Shown here: piece after piece, positions 42,664 to 50,731 of the stretch | Layout of the letters: each line of letters opens with the position of its first letter | Position numbering within the stretch: position 1 is the stretch's first letter | Assembly: GCA_965277835.1 (NCBI GenBank) | Contig: OZ255841.1 | Coordinates: 1,116,001 to 1,180,000, forward strand | Reading direction: 5' to 3' | DNA length: 64,000 bases | From: Arcticimaribacter sp965277835 | GTDB taxonomy: Bacteria > Bacteroidota > Bacteroidia > Flavobacteriales > Flavobacteriaceae | The notes under the pieces: generated by a model | The model's database searches: none | What the model was told of the DNA's origin: nothing | Seen by the model: only the letters and a program-made list of their open reading frames with translations | Made by a program: the position numbers and the translations under genes

Positions 42664-44709
42664 TTACCAAATATACACCCTGTTTTCTGATTTAAGGAAC
42701 ATACCATCGCCTTCTTTTATACCGAAGGTGTCATAAAACGCATCCATGTTTTTAAGAGGCTGTGTCGCACGTTGAATACCAGGTGCGTGTGGATCTGTTT
42801 TTACTTGATTTTTGAGTGCCTCGTCTCTAGTTTTAACTCTCCAAATTGTTGCCCAAGAAAGGAAAAAACGTTCTTCAGCAGAAAATCCATCAATCTTTTC
42901 GGGTACGCCGTGTGTGTCAAAATGAAGTTTTAATCCATCGAACGCTGCATGAATACCGCCAAGGTCGCCTATGTTTTCACCTAAGGTGAATTTTCCATTA
43001 ATAAATGTATCAGGAAGCACTTCGATTGCACTAAACTGTTCTGCTAAACTATCCCCTAGGCTATTAAATTCTTCGAGGTCTGCTTCTGTCCACCAATTTA
43101 CTAGGTTTCCGTCAGCGTCATAATCTGCACCACTATCATCAAATCCATGAGAAATTTCATGTCCAATAACAGCACCTATACCACCATAATTTACTGCAGC
43201 ATCTGCTTCGAAATTAAAAAATGGAGGTTGTAAAATAGCCGCAGGAAACACAATTTCATTGTAAAGCGGATTGTAATATGCGTTTACCGTTTGTGGCGAC
43301 ATAAACCATTTGGTTTTATCAACAGCTTTTTTAAGGTCTTCTAAACTTTTATCGAAATTAAACTTTTCGATATTAGCAATCGCATAAAAATAAGAAAGCC
43401 CACCTTCTTCGTCTCCTAAAGACAACGTGCTATAGTCCTCCCATTTGTCGGGATAGCCTACTTTAACATTGGTTTTCTTAAGCTTTTCGATAGCCTTAGC
43501 TTTTGTAGTGGCGTCCATCCATTCTAAGCTGTTTATACGTGCTTCGTAGGCTTTAACTAAATTGCCTACTAGTTCTTTCATTTGCTCTTTAGCAGCAGGC
43601 GGAAACTTTTCTGCAACATATAGCTTGCCCAAAGGTTCTCCTAAATTACGGTTAACTTTCTTTAACGCTCTTTCGTCGAGAGGCTCTTGTGCTTTTGCTC
43701 CACGAAGTACCTTAAAATAAAAATTCCAGTTTGCCACATCTATTTCAGTAGAAAATAAATCGGCAGAGCCGTCAAATAACGTCCATTTCAAATACGCTTT
43801 CCAGTCGTCTATACTAGTCTCCGTAAGAATAGCGTTTAACGCCTCATAGTAGCCTTTGTCGGTTACAATAATTTCGCTTAACCCTTCGGCTCCAATACCA
43901 TTAAAATAGGCATTCCAATTTATTGCTGGTGCCATTTCTTGAAGCTCTTCAATTGAACGTGGGTTATATCGTTTTGCTGGGTCTCTACGTTCTACTTTAT
44001 CCATTCTGGCACCTGCCATTTTTGCTTCCAACGCCACAACAGTTGCTGCTAGGTTTTTGGCACTTTCTTCGTCCTCACCTAAAAACCCAAACATAGTCGC
44101 TACGTGCGCTTCATATTGTTCTTTAATTTTCTTAGAATCTTCGTCATCTTTTAGGTAATAATCGCGTTCAATTCCTAAAGGTCCTGGAGATACGTGTGGT
44201 GCACTTTTGTTACTGTCTTTTGCGTCCGAAAAAACATAGAACCCAACAATACCACCTCCGCCATAAGGTTCAGCTTCAATAATATATTGTTGTACACCCT
44301 CTAAAGAGTTAATGTTGTCGATAGCCTCAAGAATAGGTTTAAGAGGTTCTATGCCTTGTTTATTTCGAGTAACCGTATCGTTAATAAGATTAAACAAACG
44401 TATTGCTTTTGCTTCGTCAGAGTTTTCGTCATACCCTTTTTTAGAAGCGGTTTTTAACAACGCAAGCATATCTGTGTTTGTGTTTTTCCGCAACTCGTTA
44501 AAGCTCCCCCAACGTGTTTTATCGTCTGGAATTTTGGACTTCGCCATCCAAGTTCCATTTACATAATTATAGAAATCATCTTGAGGACGCACAGAAGTAT
44601 CCATTAAGGACACATCAATCCCCGATGCTTTTTTAGGTGGTGCCTCGCATCCTATTGTTGTGAGACTTAGCACTAAACCTACTAAAATAAAAGAAGTGTA
44701 GTTTTTCAT
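42664..44709 (-). CDS. M13-family metallopeptidase lipoprotein (PepO-like)
   Basis: A 681-residue lipoprotein (lipobox TTIGC, Cys at about residue 21). The N-terminal M13 domain begins with DTSVRPQDDFYNYVNGTWMA. The catalytic segment is GHEISHGFDDSGADYD (zinc HExxH near residue 520), and the third ligand lies in GENIGDLGG. The C-terminus ends RVYIW, like the FRVW-type ends of the family. M13 (neprilysin, PepO) peptidases cleave oligopeptides; here it should act in the periplasm or on the surface. A terminator follows it. Confidence 0.9.
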   Translation of the reverse strand: MKNYTSFILVGLVLSLTTIGCEAPPKKASGIDVSLMDTSVRPQDDFYNYVNGTWMAKSKIPDDKTRWGSFNELRKNTNTDMLALLKTASKKGYDENSDEAKAIRLFNLINDTVTRNKQGIEPLKPILEAIDNINSLEGVQQYIIEAEPYGGGGIVGFYVFSDAKDSNKSAPHVSPGPLGIERDYYLKDDEDSKKIKEQYEAHVATMFGFLGEDEESAKNLAATVVALEAKMAGARMDKVERRDPAKRYNPRSIEELQEMAPAINWNAYFNGIGAEGLSEIIVTDKGYYEALNAILTETSIDDWKAYLKWTLFDGSADLFSTEIDVANWNFYFKVLRGAKAQEPLDERALKKVNRNLGEPLGKLYVAEKFPPAAKEQMKELVGNLVKAYEARINSLEWMDATTKAKAIEKLKKTNVKVGYPDKWEDYSTLSLGDEEGGLSYFYAIANIEKFNFDKSLEDLKKAVDKTKWFMSPQTVNAYYNPLYNEIVFPAAILQPPFFNFEADAAVNYGGIGAVIGHEISHGFDDSGADYDADGNLVNWWTEADLEEFNSLGDSLAEQFSAIEVLPDTFINGKFTLGENIGDLGGIHAAFDGLKLHFDTHGVPEKIDGFSAEERFFLSWATIWRVKTRDEALKNQVKTDPHAPGIQRATQPLKNMDAFYDTFGIKEGDGMFLKSENRVYIW

Positions 44710-44775
44710 GAGTTTGATTTTTATGAGTTTAAAAGTAGTACTTTTTTTGTGTTTTTTATAAACAGTAAAAAAAAT

Positions 44776-45444
44776 CTACTCTTTTACTACTATTAAAGTC
44801 GCTTTAGTACCTGTAGCTAAATTCCATTGGTTGGCTGTAATTAGGTTCCCTTTGTCGTCATATACACGCACTTCGGCTGTGTTTGGACCTGCCTCGCCTT
44901 GGTTTAGTGCAATAAAATTGAGCGTGTTAAACCCTGATACTAAATCTACTTTTAGTTGCTTAAAACGTTCTTCGAGCAATACATTAGGAATGATTGTTTT
45001 GTCATTAAAAATGATTTTAACCCTGTCGCCATCTGGTGCTTCATGGTCGCGAAACACAATTTGTACATAAGGTGCATTACTTTTGAAATCGCCCAAATAC
45101 TGATCGACCTTAAAGTTATTAGGGTTCTTATTTTTTTCGGGTGTACTTAGTTTATTCAAATAATATGCCGAAGGATCTATAAAAGACTCTTGATTACCCA
45201 TATTAATTTCTGGGCGATCAAAATGTTCGTTGGTTTCATTGGGGTCAGCCACACCTTTGAAAAACTCTTTCTTTAAATAGCTAGGCAATTCTGTCTCTGG
45301 GCTTTCTTTTGGGAGTAGCGTATTTTTTTCGGGTAATTCGGTTTTAAATAATGGCTGTGTTTCAATTTCGGACGTTTGACAAAAGCTAAAATGTGTGGCT
45401 AATAAAAACCCACATAAAAACAAAAACGCCTTGTTTAATTTCAT
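44776..45444 (-). CDS. Conserved exported protein of unknown function
   Basis: A 222-residue protein with signal peptide (ends FSFCQ at about residue 23; whether the Cys is lipidated is uncertain). The N-terminal mature part is Pro/Glu/Leu-rich and low in structure, with a linker of about 90 residues. The last 110 residues form a compact beta-sandwich-like domain with YVQIVFRDHEAPDGDRVKI, NDKTIIPNVLLEE and AGPNTAEVRVYDDKGN, resembling an immunoglobulin-like fold found in many flavobacterial proteins. No catalytic residues stand out. Confidence 0.6.
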   Translation of the reverse strand: MKLNKAFLFLCGFLLATHFSFCQTSEIETQPLFKTELPEKNTLLPKESPETELPSYLKKEFFKGVADPNETNEHFDRPEINMGNQESFIDPSAYYLNKLSTPEKNKNPNNFKVDQYLGDFKSNAPYVQIVFRDHEAPDGDRVKIIFNDKTIIPNVLLEERFKQLKVDLVSGFNTLNFIALNQGEAGPNTAEVRVYDDKGNLITANQWNLATGTKATLIVVKE

Positions 45445-45541
45445 ATCCCAAACCTAATATATATTTGAATATAGTACGCTTTTTTAACACACTTTTAATT
45501 GCTGTAAAAGAAATATATTTTACTTTTAAAAAAAAACAGCT

Positions 45542-46516
45542 ATGAGAAAATTAGCCTTCTTAAAAATTATTGTTCTTGGGTTTATTTTTGTGGTTTCCTG
45601 TAGCAAAAGTAGTGACACACCCACTACGACCACAACACCCACTACGACCACAACACCTACTACGACCACAACACCTACTATTACACCGCCTCCCCCTACA
45701 ACAGTAACAACGGCTACCCCTACATTCGATGCAATAAAAGACGATGCTACGTTTCATGAAAATTTAACTGGCGATATTGTTGTTATACATTGTCAAGGTG
45801 GGCCGTCTCCTGTATTAGACTATGGCGAACTAGACGATATAATAAAAGTTACCAAAACATCAAAGGTGTTATATGTAAACGTACATCAAGTACAAACACA
45901 AAGTCCCGAAAAATTTAAAGACGCACATATTACGTTTGAGCAAGCAAAACAATTTGACGAAGAGAGTGTTGTTATTTTAAAAAGAGTAATAGATTATTTT
46001 AAAGCTCAGAGTAATAAAAAAGTATATATAATAGGAGGGTCTTTTGGTGCATTTCTAGTTCAAGAATTAATTGCAGACCATGGGGTTGACGTGGCAGATG
46101 GATTCATTATAAACGCAGGACGTTTAGATATAGATGAAAGAACATGGATGGATTTTAGTACCGGACAAAGTCTAAAATATACTTATGATTCAAGTGGTAG
46201 TTATACTATTAATCCATTGATACTAACAATAAAGGATAGCGACGGGCTTTCCCCTACTGTAACCGCTAATATGAACCGATTGGCTTCAGGATTAGGGTTT
46301 AACCGATATACCGAACGATTAAAAGACATTAGTGACCTTTCTAAAGTAACCTATGTCTATGGTGATAGAGATGAAGCAGTAGGTCCACTATCTACTAAAG
46401 AGGTAGATTTTTTAAAAGCTAAAGGGGCAAAGGTAGTATTCGATATGGGAGGAGATCATACGAGTGTCGGTAATGTTGCCATAAAAATTGTAGTAAGCAC
46501 CTTTCAGCTTGAGTAA
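45542..46516 (+). CDS. Alpha/beta-hydrolase-like lipoprotein with Thr/Pro stalk, copy 1
   Basis: A 324-residue lipoprotein (lipobox FVVSCS). After it comes a low-complexity Thr/Pro stalk (residues about 26-62) coded by 18-bp repeats (45623-45676, three units) and one 24-bp unit (45695-45718). The hydrolase-like domain follows: IGGSFGAFLVQEL with the nucleophile-like Ser167, YVYGDRDEAVGP and a late GGDHTS with a catalytic-like His. The sequence resembles a serine hydrolase or esterase but the first strand is unusual (VVIHCQGGPSP), so it may be catalytically different. The tandem copy follows at 46613. Confidence 0.7.
   Translation: MRKLAFLKIIVLGFIFVVSCSKSSDTPTTTTTPTTTTTPTTTTTPTITPPPPTTVTTATPTFDAIKDDATFHENLTGDIVVIHCQGGPSPVLDYGELDDIIKVTKTSKVLYVNVHQVQTQSPEKFKDAHITFEQAKQFDEESVVILKRVIDYFKAQSNKKVYIIGGSFGAFLVQELIADHGVDVADGFIINAGRLDIDERTWMDFSTGQSLKYTYDSSGSYTINPLILTIKDSDGLSPTVTANMNRLASGLGFNRYTERLKDISDLSKVTYVYGDRDEAVGPLSTKEVDFLKAKGAKVVFDMGGDHTSVGNVAIKIVVSTFQLE
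45623..45718 (+). repeat. Minisatellite coding the Thr/Pro stalk, copy 1 gene
   Basis: Three 18-bp units (45623-45676; ACTACGACCACAACACCC and variants) are followed by one 24-bp unit (45695-45718). The paralogue has two 18-bp and three 24-bp units instead. Confidence 0.85.
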
Positions 46517-46612
46517 ACAATAGGTTAAACTTTATTTTATATTAAAGTTCTTATGAAAAAGAATAGACCTTTTCTATTTTAAAAATATTTTTTACTTTTA
46601 AAAAAAACAGTC

Positions 46613-47617
46613 ATGAAAAAATTAGCCTTCTTAAAAATTATTATTCTTGGGTTTATTTTTGTGGTTTCCTGTAGCAAAAGTAGTGACACACCCACTACGA
46701 CCACAACACCCACTACGACCACAACACCTACTATTACACCGCCTCCCCCTACAACAGTAACAACGGCTACCCCTACAACAATAACAACGACTACCCCTAC
46801 AACAGTAACAACGGCTACCCCTACATTCGATGCAATAAAAGACGATGCTACGTTTCATGAAAACTTAACTGGCGATATTGTTGTTATACATTGTCAAGGT
46901 GGACCGTCTCCTGTATTAGACCATGACGAACTAGAATATATAATAAAAGTTACCAAAACATCAAAGGTGTTATATGTAAACGCACATCAAGCACAAACAC
47001 AAAGTCCCGAAAAATTTAAAGACGCACATATTACGTTTGAGCAAGCAAAACAATTTGACGAAGAGAGTGTTGTTATTTTAAAAAGAATAATAGATTATTT
47101 TAAAGCTCAGGGTAATAAAAAAGTATATCTAATAGGAGGGTCTTTTGGTGCATTTATAATTCAAGAATTAATTGCAGACCATGGAGTTGACGTGGCAGAT
47201 GGATTCATTATAAACGCAGGACGTTTAGATATAGATGACAAAACATGGATGGATTTTAGTACCGGACAAAGTCTAAAATATACTTATGATTCAAGTGGTA
47301 GTTATACTATTAATACATTGATACCAACATTAAAGGATACCGGCGGGCTTCCCCTTACTGTAATCGCTAATATGAACCGATTGGCTTCAGGATTAGGGTT
47401 TAACCGATATACCGAACGATTAAAAGATATTAGTGACCTTTCTAAAGTAACCTATGTCTATGGTGATAGAGATGAAGCAGTAGGCCCATTATCTACTAAA
47501 GAAATAGATTTTTTAAAAGCTAAAGGAGCAAAGGTAGTACTCAATATGGGAGGAAATCATACGAGTACCATTAATGCTGCCATAGATCTTGCAGTAAACA
47601 CCTTTCAGCTTGAGTAA
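46613..47617 (+). CDS. Alpha/beta-hydrolase-like lipoprotein with Thr/Pro stalk, copy 2
   Basis: A 334-residue tandem duplicate of 45542-46516, with the same lipobox and hydrolase motifs (GGSFGAFIIQEL, YVYGDRDEAVGP). The stalk is longer, with two 18-bp and three 24-bp units. Substitutions are spread through the C-terminal domain, including GGDHTS to GGNHTS beside the His, and PVLDYGELDD to PVLDHDELEY early in the domain. The 3' flank is duplicated too (AATAGGTTAAACTTTATT after each stop), which fixes the duplication unit at roughly 1.1 kb. Confidence 0.7.
   Translation: MKKLAFLKIIILGFIFVVSCSKSSDTPTTTTTPTTTTTPTITPPPPTTVTTATPTTITTTTPTTVTTATPTFDAIKDDATFHENLTGDIVVIHCQGGPSPVLDHDELEYIIKVTKTSKVLYVNAHQAQTQSPEKFKDAHITFEQAKQFDEESVVILKRIIDYFKAQGNKKVYLIGGSFGAFIIQELIADHGVDVADGFIINAGRLDIDDKTWMDFSTGQSLKYTYDSSGSYTINTLIPTLKDTGGLPLTVIANMNRLASGLGFNRYTERLKDISDLSKVTYVYGDRDEAVGPLSTKEIDFLKAKGAKVVLNMGGNHTSTINAAIDLAVNTFQLE
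46694..46819 (+). repeat. Minisatellite coding the Thr/Pro stalk, copy 2 gene
   Basis: Two 18-bp units (46694-46729) and three 24-bp units (46748-46771, 46772-46795, 46796-46819; the first and third are identical). All units are multiples of three, so number changes keep the frame. Confidence 0.85.
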
Positions 47618-47674
47618 ATAATAGGTTAAACTTTATTTTATATTAAAGTTCTTATAAAACTAATTCTGCTTTTT

Positions 47675-48325
47675 TTAAATATCGGAATTGATATTTTCTT
47701 TTTCAGTCCTTTCTTTTACTTTCATTATTGAATCATATATTTCTTTATCATATATATTGAATAGGTCAATACGTCTTACTTTTTTCCAATTTATTTTGCT
47801 CTTTTTTAATTCATTTGTGTAATAAATATGAACGGATTTACTTTCTTTTAAATTTGAAAATTTAATATAAATATGATTATTACTAAATACCCAATGTACC
47901 TCCTCCTCATATTCTAAATGAGGCGTGCCATATTTTTTTATATACTCATTAACCGCTTCTGTAAAAACTTTGTTTGGAGATATATCGCTGCTACTGTATT
48001 TAGAATAATATAAAGAAAGCTCATAAAGGCTGTCGTTGTGATACCTGCCCCAAACATACCATTCCGCTGTATTGATGTTTTTGTTATTAGAAAACCTAAA
48101 ATCTTCAAACTCTTTAAACAAGGCATCGTCATTATTTGTCCTTACTTGACCATAGCGTATATCTCTAAATATATTTTCGGTAATAGGCTCTTTTAAGAGC
48201 TCATTTGAAATTAAATCATATAAAGCCGATTTATCTTCTTTTGTGTCTAATGATTGTGATATTAAGAAGATAACAAGAGGGATTATCACAATAAAAGCAA
48301 TAATAGAAAATGTATCTTTTTTCAT
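47675..48325 (-). CDS. Membrane-anchored hypothetical protein
   Basis: A 216-residue protein with one N-terminal transmembrane helix (residues about 7-25) and a soluble remainder, probably periplasmic. The soluble part is charged, with Ser/Asp/Lys-rich strands and helices (WYVWGRYHNDSLYELSLY, then YGTPHLEYEEEVHWVF). No conserved domain is recognised. It stands alone between the duplicated lipoprotein genes and the GH16 gene. Confidence 0.55.
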   Translation of the reverse strand: MKKDTFSIIAFIVIIPLVIFLISQSLDTKEDKSALYDLISNELLKEPITENIFRDIRYGQVRTNNDDALFKEFEDFRFSNNKNINTAEWYVWGRYHNDSLYELSLYYSKYSSSDISPNKVFTEAVNEYIKKYGTPHLEYEEEVHWVFSNNHIYIKFSNLKESKSVHIYYTNELKKSKINWKKVRRIDLFNIYDKEIYDSIMKVKERTEKENINSDI

Positions 48326-48421
48326 AATTTATCAAATATACAAAAAACTACCCTAAGCCTACTTCACTATAAACACAAGCGTTTAGACATAGATAAAAGC
48401 TTTATTTTTTACACAAATAAC

Positions 48422-49192
48422 CTATTGATAAATACGTACATAGTCAATAATAAATTGCTGAGGGAAAATAGAATCGTCCACTTCTGGGCCACCAAAATTG
48501 CCGCCAATTGCCACATTAAGAATTAAATAAAAAGGCTGATTAAACGGCCAAACCTCGGTCGTCCTCTTTTTAGGTGCAAACGTATATACCTTTTTACCAT
48601 CTACAAAGAACTCAATTTTATCCTCACCCCAATTGGCAGCGTATATATGAAAGCCTTCTTCAATAGAAGGGAATTTAGTTTTTTTAGTATTTATGGTTTC
48701 CCCATGGCTGTCTTGGGTGTGGAGCGAGGTAAACACTTCGTGTGGTTCTCTCCCTACATATTCTAGGATGTCAATTTCGCCGCACATAGGCCATCCTACC
48801 TCCGATATATTACTGCCTAGCATCCAAAAAGCAGGCCATATACCGTGCCCTACAGGTAGCTTTGCACGGACTTCAAAATACCCGTACTTATATTCTACCT
48901 TGTCTTCGGTCGTTATCCGCGTAGAAGAATATACACCGTCTTCTAGCCGTGCTTCGATAATTAAATTACCCCCCTCGATATGGTGGTTTTCTTTGGTATA
49001 AATTTGCCGTTCGTTGTTACCCCAGCCACACAATTTGGGACAGCCATCTCCCATTTGGAAATTCCAATTAGTTTCGTTTAACACAGGGTGGTCAAATTCA
49101 TCTGACCAAACTAGTTTTCTTTCGTTTTGTGTTTGAGATTGTACTGTTATAAATGTAGTACAAAAGAGTAGAAGTAATATTTGAGTTTTCAT
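48422..49192 (-). CDS. GH16 beta-glucanase (laminarinase-like)
   Basis: A 256-residue secreted enzyme with signal peptide (MKTQILLLLFCTTFITVQSQ). The catalytic segment GEIDILEYVG holds the nucleophile and acid/base Glu residues in the E-I-D-I-x-E motif of GH16. The strand WSDEFDHPVLNETNW starts the jelly-roll fold. The compact size with no extra modules fits a laminarinase or lichenase acting on beta-1,3(-1,4)-glucan. It is the sole carbohydrate-active gene nearby. Confidence 0.9.
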   Translation of the reverse strand: MKTQILLLLFCTTFITVQSQTQNERKLVWSDEFDHPVLNETNWNFQMGDGCPKLCGWGNNERQIYTKENHHIEGGNLIIEARLEDGVYSSTRITTEDKVEYKYGYFEVRAKLPVGHGIWPAFWMLGSNISEVGWPMCGEIDILEYVGREPHEVFTSLHTQDSHGETINTKKTKFPSIEEGFHIYAANWGEDKIEFFVDGKKVYTFAPKKRTTEVWPFNQPFYLILNVAIGGNFGGPEVDDSIFPQQFIIDYVRIYQ

Positions 49193-49242
49193 TTTCTTGA
49201 AATTAAATGACGAATGATATTATGTTTAAATGAATAAACAAA

Positions 49243-50274
49243 TTAATTTTTAAACCTTAAAACTTTGGAGCGTCCTTTTTTAAATATTTTATTACTGTTG
49301 CGTGTGCCCTTGCGTAGTTCCTTTTGTGCTTCATAGGGCATAGAAAAAATATCGTGACACGTATCAGAGCAGCATCCTTGCATTTTTTCTCGGCAATTTT
49401 GGCACTGAATAAAAAGTAAGTGACACGCCTCGTTGGCACAGTTTATGTGTGTGTCGCAAGCAACACCACATTGATGACATTTTGCAATAACATCGTCTGT
49501 TATGCGTTCGCCAAGGCGTTCGTCGAACACAAAATTTTTACCAATAAACTTATTCTCAATGCCTTCGTTTTTGGTTTGACGTGTATATTCAATAATTCCA
49601 CCTTCTAGCTGATATACATTTTTAAACCCTTTATACTTAAAATAAGCACTTGCTTTTTCGCAGCGAATACCTCCAGTGCAATACATTAATAGGTTTTTAT
49701 CTTCTTTTATATCAGATAAATCTTTTTCTATAATGGGGAGCGACTCCCTAAACGTATCTACATTTGGCGTAATAGCCCCTTTGAAATGACCAATTTCGCT
49801 CTCGTAGTGGTTACGCATATCAATGCATATTGTATTGGGGTTATCCAATAATTTATTAAACCGTTGTGCGTTAACATGCTGCCCCTTTTTAGTAACATCA
49901 AAATGGGTGTCATCGAGCCCGTCTGCGACTATTTTGCCTCTTACTTTTATTTTTAATTTCAAAAACGATTTTAAATCTTGTTCAATGGCAATATTGAGGC
50001 GCACATTTTTTAAAAATGAAATACTATCTAAATGGGTTTTAAAATTGTTAAACTGCGTTGCAGGTACCGAAAGCTGTGCGTTAATCCCTTCGGTAGCCAC
50101 ATATATACGCCCAAGAACCTCCATAGGGTTCCATGTTAAAAACAAATGGTCTCTAAAAAGCTGAGGATTACCAATATTGGCGTACTGATAAAACGAAAGG
50201 GTAAGCCGATCTGTACCTGCTTCTTCAAGTAGTTTTGAGCGTTCCTTTGCACTTAGTTTATTGTATAGTTGCAT
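49243..50274 (-). CDS. trhO: tRNA uridine hydroxylase TrhO (YceA, rhodanese-like)
   Basis: A 343-residue protein. An N-terminal acylphosphatase-like domain (FLTWNPMEVLGRIYVATEGI) leads to a rhodanese domain with the active-site loop YCTGGIRCEKA. A C-terminal Cys-rich domain contains pairs CHQCGVAC, CANEAC, CQNC and CCSDTC that bind metal. This order and the Cys loop match TrhO/YceA, which makes 5-hydroxyuridine at position 34 of certain tRNAs with prephenate-derived cofactor in the prephenate-independent branch. It is monocistronic by spacing. Confidence 0.9.
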   Translation of the reverse strand: MQLYNKLSAKERSKLLEEAGTDRLTLSFYQYANIGNPQLFRDHLFLTWNPMEVLGRIYVATEGINAQLSVPATQFNNFKTHLDSISFLKNVRLNIAIEQDLKSFLKLKIKVRGKIVADGLDDTHFDVTKKGQHVNAQRFNKLLDNPNTICIDMRNHYESEIGHFKGAITPNVDTFRESLPIIEKDLSDIKEDKNLLMYCTGGIRCEKASAYFKYKGFKNVYQLEGGIIEYTRQTKNEGIENKFIGKNFVFDERLGERITDDVIAKCHQCGVACDTHINCANEACHLLFIQCQNCREKMQGCCSDTCHDIFSMPYEAQKELRKGTRNSNKIFKKGRSKVLRFKN

Positions 50275-50335
50275 GCTATACTTTTTTTAAAATAATTTGG
50301 ACAAAATTACTTAAAAAATTAGAAGGAATACGTTT

Positions 50336-50683
50336 TTATTTATCTGACCAAACTGCGAGTTCGTTTCCAGAGGGGTCTTTAAACTGAAATCGCCTACCTC
50401 CCGGAAACGAAAAAATAGCTTCTGTTATTTCTCCGCCAATATCAATAATGTGTTTTTGTGTCTTTTCCAGTTCGCTATGATACAGAACTACAAGAACGCC
50501 ATTAACAATTTCGTCTTCTGTTTTTTCAAAGCCTCCTTCAAGACCGCTTTCGGAAAACGCAATGTATGTTGGTCCATAGTCGGTAAACGCCCAACCAAAT
50601 GCGGCTTTATAAAATGCCTTTGTTTTTTCAATGTCGTGTGTTTTAAATTCGACATAGTCAATATGGTTATTTTGCTGTTTCAT
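50336..50683 (-). CDS. VOC-family protein (glyoxalase-like)
   Basis: A 115-residue single-module vicinal-oxygen-chelate protein: NNHIDYVEFKTHDIEKTKAF at the start and RRFQFKDPSGNELAVWSDK at the end, with the paired beta-alpha-beta-beta-beta layout. Metal ligands cannot be assigned with certainty. Proteins of this size often bind small molecules or act as resistance or isomerase enzymes; no substrate is evident. It is 62 nt from trhO. Confidence 0.8.
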   Translation of the reverse strand: MKQQNNHIDYVEFKTHDIEKTKAFYKAAFGWAFTDYGPTYIAFSESGLEGGFEKTEDEIVNGVLVVLYHSELEKTQKHIIDIGGEITEAIFSFPGGRRFQFKDPSGNELAVWSDK

Positions 50684-50731
50684 ATAGCTTGTTTTTTTAG
50701 TCTTACTTATAGCAAATAACTGTAGGTAATA

